The position numbers were made by a program, and so were the translations under genes. The notes beneath the pieces were generated by a model that was not told where the DNA came from, made no database searches, and saw only the letters and a program-made list of their open reading frames with translations. A DNA stretch of 36,898 nucleotides from Anaerolineales bacterium (GTDB lineage Bacteria > Chloroflexota > Anaerolineae > Anaerolineales > DRMV01): NCBI GenBank assembly GCA_027023425.1, contig JALVVL010000014.1, positions 1-36,898 of the forward strand. The letters run 5' to 3'. Every line of letters begins with the position of its first letter. Position 1 is the first letter of the stretch. Below are positions 28,901-36,679 of the stretch, in pieces.

Positions 28901-31900
28901 ACCTGCTCGGTGGCGTCAAAATGCCCATCGCCATTCCAGTCAAACCAGCCGTAGAGATGGGCTGTGTTGCCGGTTTCGTTGTGCGCCGACACTTGCACGC
29001 AAGCCTCAGCACCCGGAATGAGCGGCGTGGCAAGGGTTATGCCGTCTTCGTCGTCGCCGTTGCCAGTGCCCGTGCCTACGGGTTGGTCGTCGTCTAAGGC
29101 TTGCTGGGTGTCGTCCACACCGTCCACGAAGCCATCGTTGTCGGCGTCCACCTTGGCACCCAAGAACAGGTCTACAGTTCCGTTGAAATCCCCATCCATC
29201 AGGACGTGGGAAGCGCCGCCGCTGGCCTTCAAAGTGCCGTAGGAATCAGGCAGGTCACCGTAATCGCGGGAAATCAGACATCCAGCACCATCGTTGACAA
29301 TGGCCGGCTCACTCCCCACGCCCCGCAGTTCAAGGGCGGGAGTAGGATCCGCAACGGTAACCCGATAAACCCGGTAAGGGCCGTTCCCGGAAGAATCGGA
29401 ATTCACCAAAGCATACAGGTGGCCGCTCTGGTCAAAGACCGCTCCGCCCTGCTGGTTGGGGATGGCCGCCTGCAGGTCCTTCACGGTGATCACGCCCGTG
29501 GCAGGGTCAATTCGGATGAGTTTATTGCTGTTTACCCGAATGGCGTAAAGTTTGCCGTCTTGCGGATTGAAAGCAAAGTCCGCGGTTGACAAATGCGCCG
29601 GCGAACCGCCCTCTGTCAGAGGCACCACGCTAAAGGTCATATTTTTCAGGTCAATGACCGCGATGTCGGTATTCTGCGAGGCGGGGCTGGCACTGCCTAC
29701 ATAGTATTTCCCACTCCGATCAACATCACCAACGTTCAAGACATTTTGCGCTTTGAGAGGCTCGCCCTGATGAATGACATTGCCTTGGAAGGTGACGTCG
29801 CTGGCAGCAAGCACCTCACCCAACACTTGAAAACCGCCGGTATTGGGATTGATACGCGCCAGTTTGCTGAGGAAGGGACGCGGGGAGTTGGGATCCCACG
29901 TCATGGCATAGATGTAGCCGTCTTGAATGTTAAAGCCTATGGCGTTCAGGTTAGTTTGTCCTGAGGTCAGGTCTTGCACCTTGGGCGAAGGGCCGCTATC
30001 GTGCGGAATTTCGCCGATGGGGTTGGTGCTGAAATCCAACTGGTCAAAGCGGAAGCGGTAATTGTTGGCGGGGTTGGCCCGCGTCTGGTAAAAGGCATCA
30101 TTACACTGAGGCACGCCGGGGAGGAAGTCGCGAATGGTGATTTTGTAATCTTCCACTTCACCATCGGGCGCCGCGCCCGTGGGGCCCAAGTTGGCCGCGG
30201 TGCTCAAGCGGAAACGGGCGTAAGTGTCGCCTGCTGTGACGTCGGTGGGGATGGTCCACTCAAGCAAAGCGGTGGTGTCGCCGCCGTGCAAAGTGGCTAC
30301 GGCCAGTTCGTCGGCGTCAAAGGTGCCGTTGCGGTCAAAGTCAATCCAGCCGTAGAGGTAGGCGGTGGTGACGGCGGGGTCAACATGCACGCTGGCTTTC
30401 CAGCGGCGGACGAAACCGCCATCAGCGTTGGAAATTTCGGGCTGGGCGGCAATGTCAATGCCGTCTTCGTCATCGCCGGCGGTGGCGCAACTTCCCTCGG
30501 TGTGGTAGCCCGTATTGGTGTCGTCGCCATCGGCATCAGCAGAAGGCTGCCCGTCCACATCGGCGTCCACGCAGTCGCCCATGTAGAGATTAGATGTAAC
30601 GATGTGGCGCGCCCCATCCTGCGCAAACGTAGTGGCATTGTAGGAATTGGGGGCATCGCCGTAATCGGTGTATTGGTGGATTCCGGCATCCCAAGTGGGG
30701 TCATCCTGCCCAGAGGCCAAAGTGATGCCGCCGGTGCAGCCGGTGGCAGGATCGGCATCGCTGTCCTTGGTGTCATCGCCCTGATTAGCCGCGGTGAAGA
30801 CAAAGCCGGTAGGCAAATCAAACTTCACCGAATACGTGCCGGGGGCGAGGTTGTTGAAGTGATAATTGCCGTTGGCGTCGGTGGTAGTAGTCGCCGCCGC
30901 CGTGCCGCTGCAGTCGTCCGTGGTGTAAAGGCTCACACTCACGCCCTGCACACCGCTTTCGCCGGGGTCTTGCAGGCCGTTAACTTGCTCGTCGTTCCAC
31001 ACCAAATCGCCAAGGCTGGCGGGTTGGTACAAGCCGGCGTCCACAGTGGTGTCGTTTTGCCCCTCGGCCAAGGTCACGCCACCGCTGCATCCGGTGCCGG
31101 GATCGGCGTCGCTGTCTTTTGTATCATCGCCTTGATTGGGCGGGCTGAACTCATAGCCGGTAGGCTTGACGAATTTCACCGAATAGGTGCCGGGCACCAA
31201 ATTGTTGAACGCGTAATTGCCGTTGGCGTCGGTGGTGGCGGTGGCCACAGCGGTGCCGGAGCAGGCATCGCCGCTGTAAAGTTCCACCGTCACGCCCTCA
31301 ATACCGCTCTCGCCAGTGTCTTGAAGGCCATCGCCGTTTGTGTCTTCCCACACAAGGTCGCCAAGGCTGGCGGGCTGGTAAATGCCTGCATCCCACTGGG
31401 TGGCGTTATCGCCGGCGTTCAAGGTGATTGCGCCGGTGCAGCCGGTGGTGGTGTCGGCGTCGCTGTCTTTGGTATCGTCGCCTTGATTGGCCGGGCTGAA
31501 TACGTAGCCGCTGGGGAGCACGAACTTGACCGAATAAGTGCCCGGCGCGAGGTCGGTAAAAGCGTAATTACCGCTGGCGTCGGTCGTTGCCGTTTGAGCA
31601 GGCGAGCCGCTACACGAGTCGTTTTCGTAAAGTTGCACGGTTACGTTGGGAACGCCGCTCTCCCCCGCATCCTGCAAGCCGTTGTAATTGGTGTCGTGCC
31701 ACACGAAATCGCCGAGAGAGGCCGTCGGCGGGACGAGAACGGTCTCGTACATACAGAAGGCATCAACTTTGGTGTAATCAGAACTGCCTGCATCGGCGCT
31801 CACTCGCAAATAAGCCGCGCCGCTCGGCGCCAGCCCGGCAGAGAGCAAACGCATAGGGCTGAGATGATTGTCATCGTCAACATCGTGTTGCACCACCCAA

Positions 31901-33024
31901 GTAACAGGCTGACCAAGCGGTTGGTGGTTGCTATCCAGATACTGAACTTTGACAGTTTTATCGCCCGCCTGAGGCTGGTGCGAAGCAGCGAAAAAGGTAA
32001 TCCTATATTCATTTCCGGCGGTAATGCTCACATCTTGGTAAAGGGGGCCGTGGCCACCAACAGTATAGGCATAATACGTGCCGTCTGGCGAAGGGTAAGA
32101 AGAACTCACATAACCCGTGCCGCTCCAACCGGCGGTAGAGCCACCGCCATCCTCAAAACTGCCATTTTGCAATTGGGCATAAAAGCCCGTCTCGCACCAA
32201 CTACCCGGAGCGCAGCGCGTCGTGCCGTCGTAGTTTTTGCCCGCGTTTTCGTTGTTGTAGATGTTCTGGATGTCGGAATCCGTCGCGGCCGCGTCAAAAA
32301 TTTTTACCTCATCAATCTTGCCTTTGAAGTTGTAACCGCCGCACACAACCTGACAAGACCCGATTTCCAGAGGCCGGTTAGTTGCCTCAACAGGCTTGTC
32401 GTAGGTTAGCGTATCCTGCAGTTGGCCATCCACATAAAACTTCAGAGTGAAATTCGGCGAAGTGCCGGTGCGCACCAAAGCCACATGATGCCAACCGTTA
32501 GCAGGCACGACCGCCGAAGAGGCAATTGTGCTTTCGCCGTGATGGGCATAAACCAAACGCCCCGAAGAGCTCATCCCAAACCAAAACTCACCGTTGTGTG
32601 AACGGCTAAGTATCACCTCGTTTTTATAGCCGTCGGGATATACCCAAACGCTTAGCGTCAAGTCACCAACGATATCCACTTCCGGCGAACTCAGCGTGTC
32701 GTCGGTGCGGTCGTCAGGCGTGCCGCCATCATTGTCGGCCACCCAAATATCGCTACCGTTAGAGCCATCGCTGACCATGCCTTTATCAATTTTCCCGGCC
32801 CCTATTGAAGTGTTCCCCATCAGTTTCCCTTCGGGGAGGTTGCCGGTATGGTCAGTAAGGGTGTAATAATCCGGATTGGTCGCACAGGTGCCAAAACGAT
32901 ACTCGGCCACCAAATGCTGACTTAAGTCATCAGCACCGATGGCCGAGTGAGCGTAGAAGAGCGCACCCACTAACACTGCTAACACACCGAATAGTTGCAA
33001 AAAGCGCCGGAGTTTTCTAAACAT
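22525..33024 (-). CDS. Giant secreted LamG/SdrD_B/GEVED protein with LPKTG and C-terminal sortase domain
   Basis: 3,499 residues. The ATG at 33024 follows GGGAGG at good spacing and starts a signal peptide (residues 1-30). Domains: LamG-like lectin fold (about 33-250, VAEYRFG, LSVWVYP, GWHHVALVR, GKIDEVKIF); a carbohydrate-binding-like beta domain (about 280-425); three SdrD_B repeats (435-780); a GEVED domain (783-960); a DUF6923-like beta-propeller (about 965-1245); then GEVED domains near 1253, 1606, 1950, 2328 and 2663, alternating with SdrD_B-like modules near 1445, 1795, 2150, 2508 and 2850. Two DUF11/isopeptide-like domains (about 3010-3325) lead to LPKTG (3331-3335) and a sortase domain (about 3345-3499) with His3409, Cys3472 in TLITC and Arg3485. 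The N-terminal lectin-like part suggests glycan binding; anchoring is inferred. Confidence 0.93.
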   Translation of the reverse strand: MFRKLRRFLQLFGVLAVLVGALFYAHSAIGADDLSQHLVAEYRFGTCATNPDYYTLTDHTGNLPEGKLMGNTSIGAGKIDKGMVSDGSNGSDIWVADNDGGTPDDRTDDTLSSPEVDIVGDLTLSVWVYPDGYKNEVILSRSHNGEFWFGMSSSGRLVYAHHGESTIASSAVVPANGWHHVALVRTGTSPNFTLKFYVDGQLQDTLTYDKPVEATNRPLEIGSCQVVCGGYNFKGKIDEVKIFDAAATDSDIQNIYNNENAGKNYDGTTRCAPGSWCETGFYAQLQNGSFEDGGGSTAGWSGTGYVSSSYPSPDGTYYAYTVGGHGPLYQDVSITAGNEYRITFFAASHQPQAGDKTVKVQYLDSNHQPLGQPVTWVVQHDVDDDNHLSPMRLLSAGLAPSGAAYLRVSADAGSSDYTKVDAFCMYETVLVPPTASLGDFVWHDTNYNGLQDAGESGVPNVTVQLYENDSCSGSPAQTATTDASGNYAFTDLAPGTYSVKFVLPSGYVFSPANQGDDTKDSDADTTTGCTGAITLNAGDNATQWDAGIYQPASLGDLVWEDTNGDGLQDTGESGIEGVTVELYSGDACSGTAVATATTDANGNYAFNNLVPGTYSVKFVKPTGYEFSPPNQGDDTKDSDADPGTGCSGGVTLAEGQNDTTVDAGLYQPASLGDLVWNDEQVNGLQDPGESGVQGVSVSLYTTDDCSGTAAATTTTDANGNYHFNNLAPGTYSVKFDLPTGFVFTAANQGDDTKDSDADPATGCTGGITLASGQDDPTWDAGIHQYTDYGDAPNSYNATTFAQDGARHIVTSNLYMGDCVDADVDGQPSADADGDDTNTGYHTEGSCATAGDDEDGIDIAAQPEISNADGGFVRRWKASVHVDPAVTTAYLYGWIDFDRNGTFDADELAVATLHGGDTTALLEWTIPTDVTAGDTYARFRLSTAANLGPTGAAPDGEVEDYKITIRDFLPGVPQCNDAFYQTRANPANNYRFRFDQLDFSTNPIGEIPHDSGPSPKVQDLTSGQTNLNAIGFNIQDGYIYAMTWDPNSPRPFLSKLARINPNTGGFQVLGEVLAASDVTFQGNVIHQGEPLKAQNVLNVGDVDRSGKYYVGSASPASQNTDIAVIDLKNMTFSVVPLTEGGSPAHLSTADFAFNPQDGKLYAIRVNSNKLIRIDPATGVITVKDLQAAIPNQQGGAVFDQSGHLYALVNSDSSGNGPYRVYRVTVADPTPALELRGVGSEPAIVNDGAGCLISRDYGDLPDSYGTLKASGGASHVLMDGDFNGTVDLFLGAKVDADNDGFVDGVDDTQQALDDDQPVGTGTGNGDDEDGITLATPLIPGAEACVQVSAHNETGNTAHLYGWFDWNGDGHFDATEQVNTGDFSGGSATIATGDTNNQTLCFTVPSTATFSGGKAYFRFRLTTASLSAADWGGSAPDGEVEDYMTPLACVGNLVWNDSTGTTQDQQDANDTGVSGVQVRLVWAGPDGSIDTAPNQAAQNDDKVYTITTDSNGVYSFCGLTAGNTYQVQLANAPTGLPEAVEPNQGDSFHDSNGLPVTNGFVASPFTITDATALPTGENGNQDTGSAGFANNFPDNQVNESIDFGFRPEMKDYGDAPDTYKTAKASGGPNHIIDPDLYLGSCVDAELDAATPLDASGDDGDTGYYTAGTCATAGDDEDGVTLATPLLPGAKACVKVTAHNALVPAQDAHLYGWFDWNGDGQFSDAEALNSVDFSGGSATIPSGGVADQTYCFNVPADATFSGGKVYFRFRLTTASLTASDWAGDAPDGEVEDYVAPLACVGSLVWNDSTGTAQDRQDANDTGVDNAAVTLRWDGDGNGSFTDPNDISVSATTANGGKYYFCGLTPGSYRLEAMPPSGLPQAVAPNQGADPAKDSNGVQASSGAPSTDDFTISNVTALPTAEDGNGDLGAAGGPNNFPDAQVDETHDFGFRPQPLDWGDAPDTFATTAASHGASHVISSSLYLGGCVDADLDGQPSAHAGLGGGGDDHNNGYYTVGTCLQDDDEDGLLSAITPGPPGGKACFTVAAKNSTGNDARLYAWVDWNGDGQFQDNEQLTGEDFGTQGYAVIPDGTTPTAPQTLCFTMPPLSQLTLEGGETHARLRLTTQDLSARGGSDPLWAGPASDGEVEDYWSPAACIGNYLWEDSGATENTQDSDDLPLSGMAVRLLWAGPNGTIDTAPSDTAAQSDDVILGTVTTDANGIYQFCGLPAGVSTALKYQVQVLPKAGYYSVTKNVGAADHDSNATPEHSLASGWAADEFSLLVDYTAAPGYIKEDGNDMPLNESGNEDAVSAGNSNNFPDARTDWTQDLGFKKYEDYGDLPSTFDGTTPAAHPLRPDLYLGGCVDAESANQPGATADGDDTGAGDYTVGTCATANDDEDGVTLVTPLLPGAEACVEVTAHNATGGNAYLYGWFDWNGNGQFDSGEQLDSGDFSGGKVAIAGDVTAQKYCFSVPDTATFDGGKVYYRFRLTTQDDLASPTGEAADGEVEDYVAPLACVGSLVWNDSTGTAQDQQDANDTGVDNAAVTLRWDGDGNGSFTDPSDIAVSATTANGGKYYFCGLTAGSYRLEAAPPSGLPQAVAPNQGADPAKDSNGVQASSGAPSTDDFTISDVTALPTAEDGNGDLGAAGGPNNFPDAQVDETHDFGFRPQPLDWGDNPDTYGTTAAAQGASHVISPTLYLGACVDGELDGQASAQADGDDTNTGYFTEGTCVTAGDDEDGVTLVTPLLPGQQACVQVDAHNATGNDAKLYAWFDWNGDGQFSADEQVATGDFNGGAATVPDGGVSGRQYCFTVPANATFNGGEVHMRFRLTTASLAAADWKGTAPDGEVEDYWSPLACVGNFVWDDTDGSVANEQDSADAPISGLTLNLTWAGQDGNFGTADDVTTSTTTDAQGRYTFCGLTPASQVQISIPNLPDGLNQPVTPDQGTDLTDSDASQSGGLGSAVVLPPITVPGLSDLAAGNWVTGENATQDASTQADPALTHNYPDGRTDLTFDVGLRKVKSLSDKEVSSTNQDFTAGSDVAVGEIITYKATLSLSPGTVNNLKLTDVLAKGLAFQQCESITATGNITASAGTLDSICQHPTVSAYPAGSADPVDQGRQVVWNFGSVTNSGTDDATLTVTYTVVVLDSAGNTSGADLDNKAVWSWDAGSDEASAPPVTVVEPDLSISKSASPTIVLPDEPITFTILVKHTPKSQTNAYDVVVTDKLPPAFQYVDASLEAVAGPTPATMSYDAATRTITVVWDVMPLGEEAKIQFKATMGAPSGVVINNSANVAWTSLPGDVSQPQSQYNELSTERGYDPASNVDVYGAQAEAAVRMGLPKTGFAPGRVTTIPVQKVAYDQLSGLVLEIPKLGLKLPIVGVPRNKDGWDLTWLWNNAGWLEGTAFPTWPGNTALTAHVYLPNGEPGPFVNLYTLEWGDKVIIHANGERYIYEVRAVKRVKPNDISVLGHKERDWVTLITCEGFDEKTDAYRWRLVVQAVLVKVEPEP
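25021..25510 (-). repeat. Internal SdrD_B-module repeat, copy 1
   Basis: Strongly similar, with scattered mismatches, to 27163-27652 (offset 2,142 bp, 714 codons, in frame). It encodes CVGSLVWNDSTGTAQDQQD... through FGFRPQPLDWGD. It is an older or less homogenised duplication than the 881-bp pair in the neighbouring gene. Confidence 0.8.
27163..27652 (-). repeat. Internal SdrD_B-module repeat, copy 2
   Basis: Partner of 25021-25510 within the same gene. Differences include Gln to Arg in the TAQD(Q/R)QD segment and several silent third-position changes. Confidence 0.8.
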
Positions 33025-33528
33025 GACGTCCTCCCAACCACCTAAGTTGCTTGTTTATATGAAGAATCAACCCTAAGAAGTTTAGGCTCTATTCAATAAA
33101 GTAGGGTAGCGATATCGTTACGAGCCCACTTCGCTGTGCTCGGCGCAGGCTCCAATGCGAAGCAATCCCCTTTCAGCCATGGGAAATCGCTTTGGCGGCT
33201 ATCCCGCACCGCAGTGACACATCAATGAAGAATTTTCGGATGAGTCTTACTCTTTCTGAGTTACCAAAATTTTGCTTAAAATGCCTTAGCAACGACTTAC
33301 AGCAAGCATGATCATGGACGAATAAACGGATTCTAAAATCTTCCGTACTCACACTCCCAAGATAAGCCCCACACTAAGAACATTCACAGAATCAAGACCC
33401 ACTTACACCCCGATTGAGAGGTTCTTCAAATTTTATCATCCCATTTTCACAACTGCAATACTCACCCGGATAAAATAGTACCAATTTACTATCCCCCGTT
33501 TACCATAACCTATTTACCCCCAACACAA
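33025..33528 (-). other. Intergenic region and long 5' leader
   Basis: About 500 bp with no credible gene. Next to the giant gene is its ribosome binding site (33029-33034). At about 33095-33215 is a GC-rich patch with words such as ttcgctgtgctcgg and gcgaagcaatccc, which resemble short palindromic dispersed elements common in environmental genomes; gagcc/ggctc could close a hairpin there. The rest is AT-rich. If the candidate promoter at 33430-33458 is used, the leader is about 400 nt. Confidence 0.55.
33430..33458 (-). promoter_or_regulatory. Candidate promoter of the 22525-33024 gene
   Basis: Minus strand TTGCAG (33458-33453), 17-nt spacer, TAAAAT (33435-33430). Both boxes are near consensus. 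It is about 400 nt from the start codon, so a closer promoter cannot be excluded. Confidence 0.4.
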
Positions 33529-33558
33529 AGCCCCGCGACACCAAATTACCGCGGGGCT
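33529..33558 (-). terminator. Terminator of the aldolase-like gene
   Basis: A 9-bp stem (AGCCCCGCG with CGCGGGGCT) with a 12-nt loop lies 23 nt behind the stop at 33581. On the minus strand ttgtgttg follows, a modest T-rich tail. Confidence 0.75.
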
Positions 33559-33580
33559 TCTCTCCTCACGAACAGCGCGC

Positions 33581-34999
33581 TCAGTCGGATAAATCTTCGG
33601 CGTCGCCAACGCCGCCTTCGGATGCAAGATAATCGGCCAAACGTGGAAGCACCACTACCGGTTCAACCGTGCGTTCCACCACCTCACGCGTCCCTTCCAA
33701 CTTCAATTGATGGAATAGACGCTTGAACTGCGCTTGCCAGTCGGCAAAAATGGTCTCTTTTGCCTCTTCAGGCATTCCCCAAATTTCCTTCTTAAAGGGG
33801 CCCAGCGCACGCTTGCGGGTTTTGTAATAAAACTGCTCATCCGTCCAGCCCGGCTTGCGCTCGTGGGCGTGGTGCTCGCGCAAATAAGCGTATATCCGCT
33901 CCTTCAAATCCGCAGGCATGTGGTTGTAAGCGATATTCATAAAATTGGTAGCGAGGTGAATTTCGCAAGCCTCGGCTTCAGGGAATTTGCCGAACATATC
34001 TTCGGGCAAAGTAGAAGCGCCATGTTGCACCGCGCCGGCCAAACCATATTCCTCGCGGGCAATACGGCTGAGCGTTTTCAGGGTGTTGAAATCCACTTTC
34101 ACTTTGGCAATTGAACCGTCGGGCAAAACAACCCCACCGTGCGAAGTGCCGGTCTGAATGCTAATTTTGCTCAGCCCGGCCGCAGAAGGCGCTATTTGCT
34201 CAAGGTGGCGGTTGTAGCCATCCATGTAAGCACGCAATTCCTCGGGTGTGGAATTGTGGCCGCCCACTTCCCCAATCTCTCCGCCGACCGAAACGGTGAT
34301 TCCTTCCGGCTGGATTGAGCGTATGTAAGCCGTAAGTTCAGCAGAAAGGGTGAAATTGAGGGCTTGCTGCTCCGGTACGGTGGGCTTGCTCAAATCTACC
34401 AAGGTTGAAGTATCCACATCAATGTTGTAGAAACCGGCGGCTATAGCCTCGGCCGCCAAATCGCGCACAGCCTGCACCTCAGCCTCGGCATTTTCTTTAT
34501 AGCGCTTGGGGGAAATTTGGAAATGGTCGCCCTGAATGAAAACCGGCCCGCGAAAGCCCTCAATGATAGCCGCGGCCAGCACCTCAGCCACATATTCAGC
34601 AGGCCGCTGGTCGGTGTAGCCGATCTCGGAGCGGGCAATTTCAAGGATAAGCGCTCCAGCATCTATGGCAATGGCATTGCGGAAGACAGCGCGTGCCGCC
34701 AAAAACGGCAAAACCCGTAAATTCATCGCCGGCACGGTAAACGCGTCGGGGGCAATTTCGCCGCGGCCGCGCGCCATGTAAAGGGAATGGATTGAAGAAG
34801 GCACAATCCCCAAATCCAAAGCCGCACCGCGAATCAAAAAGTGCACCACCGATTTCACAGGCTCATCTGCCAAAGCCGCCATTTCAGCCAGTTGGGGAAT
34901 GTGCTTCTTCAGTTCCCCTTCATCTTTCACTTTGACCACGCCATCTTCCACCGCTATGGAATGTCCTATTTTGTCCAAAATCTCGTTCAATACTTGCAT
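33581..34999 (-). CDS. Class II fructose-bisphosphate aldolase family protein
   Basis: 472 residues, longer than the typical 280-360 of this family. The ATG at 34999 follows GAGGAG with good spacing. Class II aldolase hallmarks: QGDH (156-159) with the first zinc-ligand His159, a GGEIGEVGG segment (239-247) with the acidic ligand, TSHGG (286-289) with His287, and VQHGAST (324-330) with His326. These match the His/Glu/His/His zinc set and the phosphate loop of the family. The N-terminal 85 residues and C-terminal 100 residues are extensions. It would cleave or form a ketose bisphosphate with a divalent metal in the cytoplasm. The exact substrate (fructose- or tagatose-type bisphosphate) cannot be read from sequence. 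It has its own terminator and is not part of the surface-protein genes. Confidence 0.82.
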   Translation of the reverse strand: MQVLNEILDKIGHSIAVEDGVVKVKDEGELKKHIPQLAEMAALADEPVKSVVHFLIRGAALDLGIVPSSIHSLYMARGRGEIAPDAFTVPAMNLRVLPFLAARAVFRNAIAIDAGALILEIARSEIGYTDQRPAEYVAEVLAAAIIEGFRGPVFIQGDHFQISPKRYKENAEAEVQAVRDLAAEAIAAGFYNIDVDTSTLVDLSKPTVPEQQALNFTLSAELTAYIRSIQPEGITVSVGGEIGEVGGHNSTPEELRAYMDGYNRHLEQIAPSAAGLSKISIQTGTSHGGVVLPDGSIAKVKVDFNTLKTLSRIAREEYGLAGAVQHGASTLPEDMFGKFPEAEACEIHLATNFMNIAYNHMPADLKERIYAYLREHHAHERKPGWTDEQFYYKTRKRALGPFKKEIWGMPEEAKETIFADWQAQFKRLFHQLKLEGTREVVERTVEPVVVLPRLADYLASEGGVGDAEDLSD

Positions 35000-35111
35000 G
35001 ATTCATCTCCTCAAAATCTATGTTTGTGGAATCGGCGCCTGTTAGCGGCCCCAATTCCAACAAGAAACTCACCTCTCCATCAAAAAGAGGGAACAACTTG
35101 TATTTTACAAC

Positions 35112-35132
35112 AAAAAAGCCCCCGCAGGGGCT
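35112..35132 (-). terminator. Intrinsic terminator behind tRNA-Thr
   Basis: Stem AGCCCC/GGGGCT with a 4-nt loop (35117-35132), followed on the minus strand by six T. It starts 2 nt after the tRNA 3' end, so the tRNA is a single-gene unit separated from the aldolase gene. Confidence 0.9.
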
Positions 35133-35133
35133 G

Positions 35134-35206
35134 AGCCACCGACGGGATTTGAACCCGTGACCTACCGCTTACGAGGCGGTTGCTCTGCCAGCTGAGCTAC
35201 GGTGGC
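35134..35206 (-). tRNA. tRNA-Thr (anticodon CGT)
   Basis: 73-nt cloverleaf on the minus strand: acceptor GCCACCG/CGGTGGC, D arm GCTC...GAGC, anticodon stem ACCGC/GCGGT with loop CTCGTAA, T arm ACGGG-TTCAAAT-CCCGT, discriminator T. Anticodon CGT reads ACG threonine codons. The CCA end is not encoded. Confidence 0.96.
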
Positions 35207-35220
35207 TTGAAAGCGGCGGT

Positions 35221-35248
35221 ATTATACCATGAGCGGGGGTATCTTCAA
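35221..35248 (-). promoter_or_regulatory. Promoter of tRNA-Thr
   Basis: Minus strand TTGAAG (35248-35243), 16-nt spacer and a perfect TATAAT (35226-35221). Transcription would start about 8 nt before the mature tRNA. Confidence 0.65.
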
Positions 35249-35415
35249 ATCCACGGAGAAACCACGCTTATGAAGTTTTAAGCGATTTGTGGTAACCTTT
35301 ATTGTACTTTTTTACCTCCCACGGCCTCATCGCAGAGAGCCGCGAGAAAAAACGAGCGCCGCGGCATCACCCCCACAACCGGTCAGAGAGGCAAAACGGC
35401 TTTTGGAGGCCAGCA

Positions 35416-36669
35416 ATGAACAAACTATGGCAATACTTACTCGCCGCGATACTCATATTAGCCATTGTCGGGGGAGCATTTGCAGGCGGGTTTGCGCTTG
35501 GCTATGTTGCCCACCGCGCAGGCACAGCCGCCGTTGCCCCTACATCCGCTCCGCCCACCGTCGGCCCCGGCACGCCCACCCCAACCGAATCCCCCCAAGA
35601 CCTTTGGCACCCCTTCTGGCAGGCTTGGGAACTGCTACACAAATACTACGTCCGTCCACTGGACGACAAAAAACTGGTGCAAGGCGCCATTCGCGGCATG
35701 TACGCCGCCACCGGCGACCCGCACACCTCCTACATGTCCCCCGAGGAATACGAGCAAGCCAACATCGCCCTTGAAGGTGAATACGAGGGAATAGGCGCTT
35801 GGGTGGACACTTCGGGCGATTATGTGACCATCGTAAGCCCAATGAAAGGCTCACCCGCCGAAAAAGCCGGCCTACAACCCGGCGATAAAATCATTGCGGT
35901 GGATGGGCAGGACGTTACCGGTATAAACCCCGATTTGGTAGTAAAGAAAGTGCTCGGGCCCGCGGGCACCAAAGTCCGCCTCACTATCAAGCGCGATGAT
36001 CAAAAGCCCTTTGATGTGGTGATAACGCGCGCCAAAATCAAAATCCCCAGCGTGGAAGGCAAAATGCGCGATGACGGCGTGGCCTACGTCCAACTTTCAA
36101 CCTTCGGAGAACGCACCAGCGAAGAACTGCGCTCCACGCTAAAGAAACTCATGGCAAAGCATCCCAAAGGACTGATTTTAGACTTGCGCAACAACGGCGG
36201 CGGCTACCTCTCAACCGCAATTGATGTGGCTTCCGAGTTTCTGCCAAAAGGCAAAGTAGTGCTATACGAGGAATACAAAGACGGAACCCGCCGCGCCTAC
36301 AAATCTGAAGGCAATGGACTGGCAACCAACATTCCGATGGTAATTTTGGTCAACGAAGGCACTGCCTCTGCCTCAGAAATCGTCTCCGGCGCAATGCAAG
36401 ACTACGGCCGGGCGCTGCTCGTCGGCGTTACCACCTACGGCAAAGGCTCGGTGCAGAACTGGATACCGCTGGACGACAACGCAGGAGCGGTGCGCATTAC
36501 CATTGCCCTGTGGCTCACCCCCAAAGGGCGACAAATCAGTGGCAAGGGCTTGAAGCCCGATGTTGAAGTCAAACTCACCAAAGAAGACATCAAAGCCAAG
36601 CGCGACCCACAACTTGACAAAGCCGTTGAGTTGATTTTGCAGGGCAAAGCGCCTTCCGGGGTGAAGTGA
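35416..36669 (+). CDS. S41 family carboxy-terminal processing protease
   Basis: 417 residues. The ATG at 35416 is chosen because GGAGG lies 6 nt upstream (35405-35409) and a hydrophobic signal-anchor (about 5-32) follows; the in-frame ATG at 35302 adds 38 polar residues before it. A Pro/Thr-rich linker (40-60) is followed by a helical N-terminal region (DPHTSYMSPEEY), a PDZ domain (about 124-205, GSPAEKAGLQPGDKI) and the S41 catalytic core. The catalytic dyad is likely Ser318 in EGTASASE and Lys343 in TYGKGS, 25 residues apart as in plant CtpA. The core contains LDLRNNGGG (255-263). These enzymes trim protein C-termini outside the cytoplasmic membrane. A role in processing the giant proteins is only speculation. 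It is divergent from the tRNA. Confidence 0.95.
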   Translation: MNKLWQYLLAAILILAIVGGAFAGGFALGYVAHRAGTAAVAPTSAPPTVGPGTPTPTESPQDLWHPFWQAWELLHKYYVRPLDDKKLVQGAIRGMYAATGDPHTSYMSPEEYEQANIALEGEYEGIGAWVDTSGDYVTIVSPMKGSPAEKAGLQPGDKIIAVDGQDVTGINPDLVVKKVLGPAGTKVRLTIKRDDQKPFDVVITRAKIKIPSVEGKMRDDGVAYVQLSTFGERTSEELRSTLKKLMAKHPKGLILDLRNNGGGYLSTAIDVASEFLPKGKVVLYEEYKDGTRRAYKSEGNGLATNIPMVILVNEGTASASEIVSGAMQDYGRALLVGVTTYGKGSVQNWIPLDDNAGAVRITIALWLTPKGRQISGKGLKPDVEVKLTKEDIKAKRDPQLDKAVELILQGKAPSGVK

Positions 36670-36679
36670 GGAGCAACTA

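Noticed and set aside
29974-32409. 811-codon open frame on the plus strand
   Set aside because: It lies exactly antisense to the LamG/SdrD_B part of the 3,499-residue protein, has no signal of its own and its residues mirror the repeat periodicity. The minus-strand frame shows recognisable domains, a signal peptide and a ribosome binding site.
35302-35415. N-terminal extension of the S41 protease
   Set aside because: Polar, non-conserved-looking residues before a clear signal-anchor; the ATG at 35416 has a good ribosome binding site.
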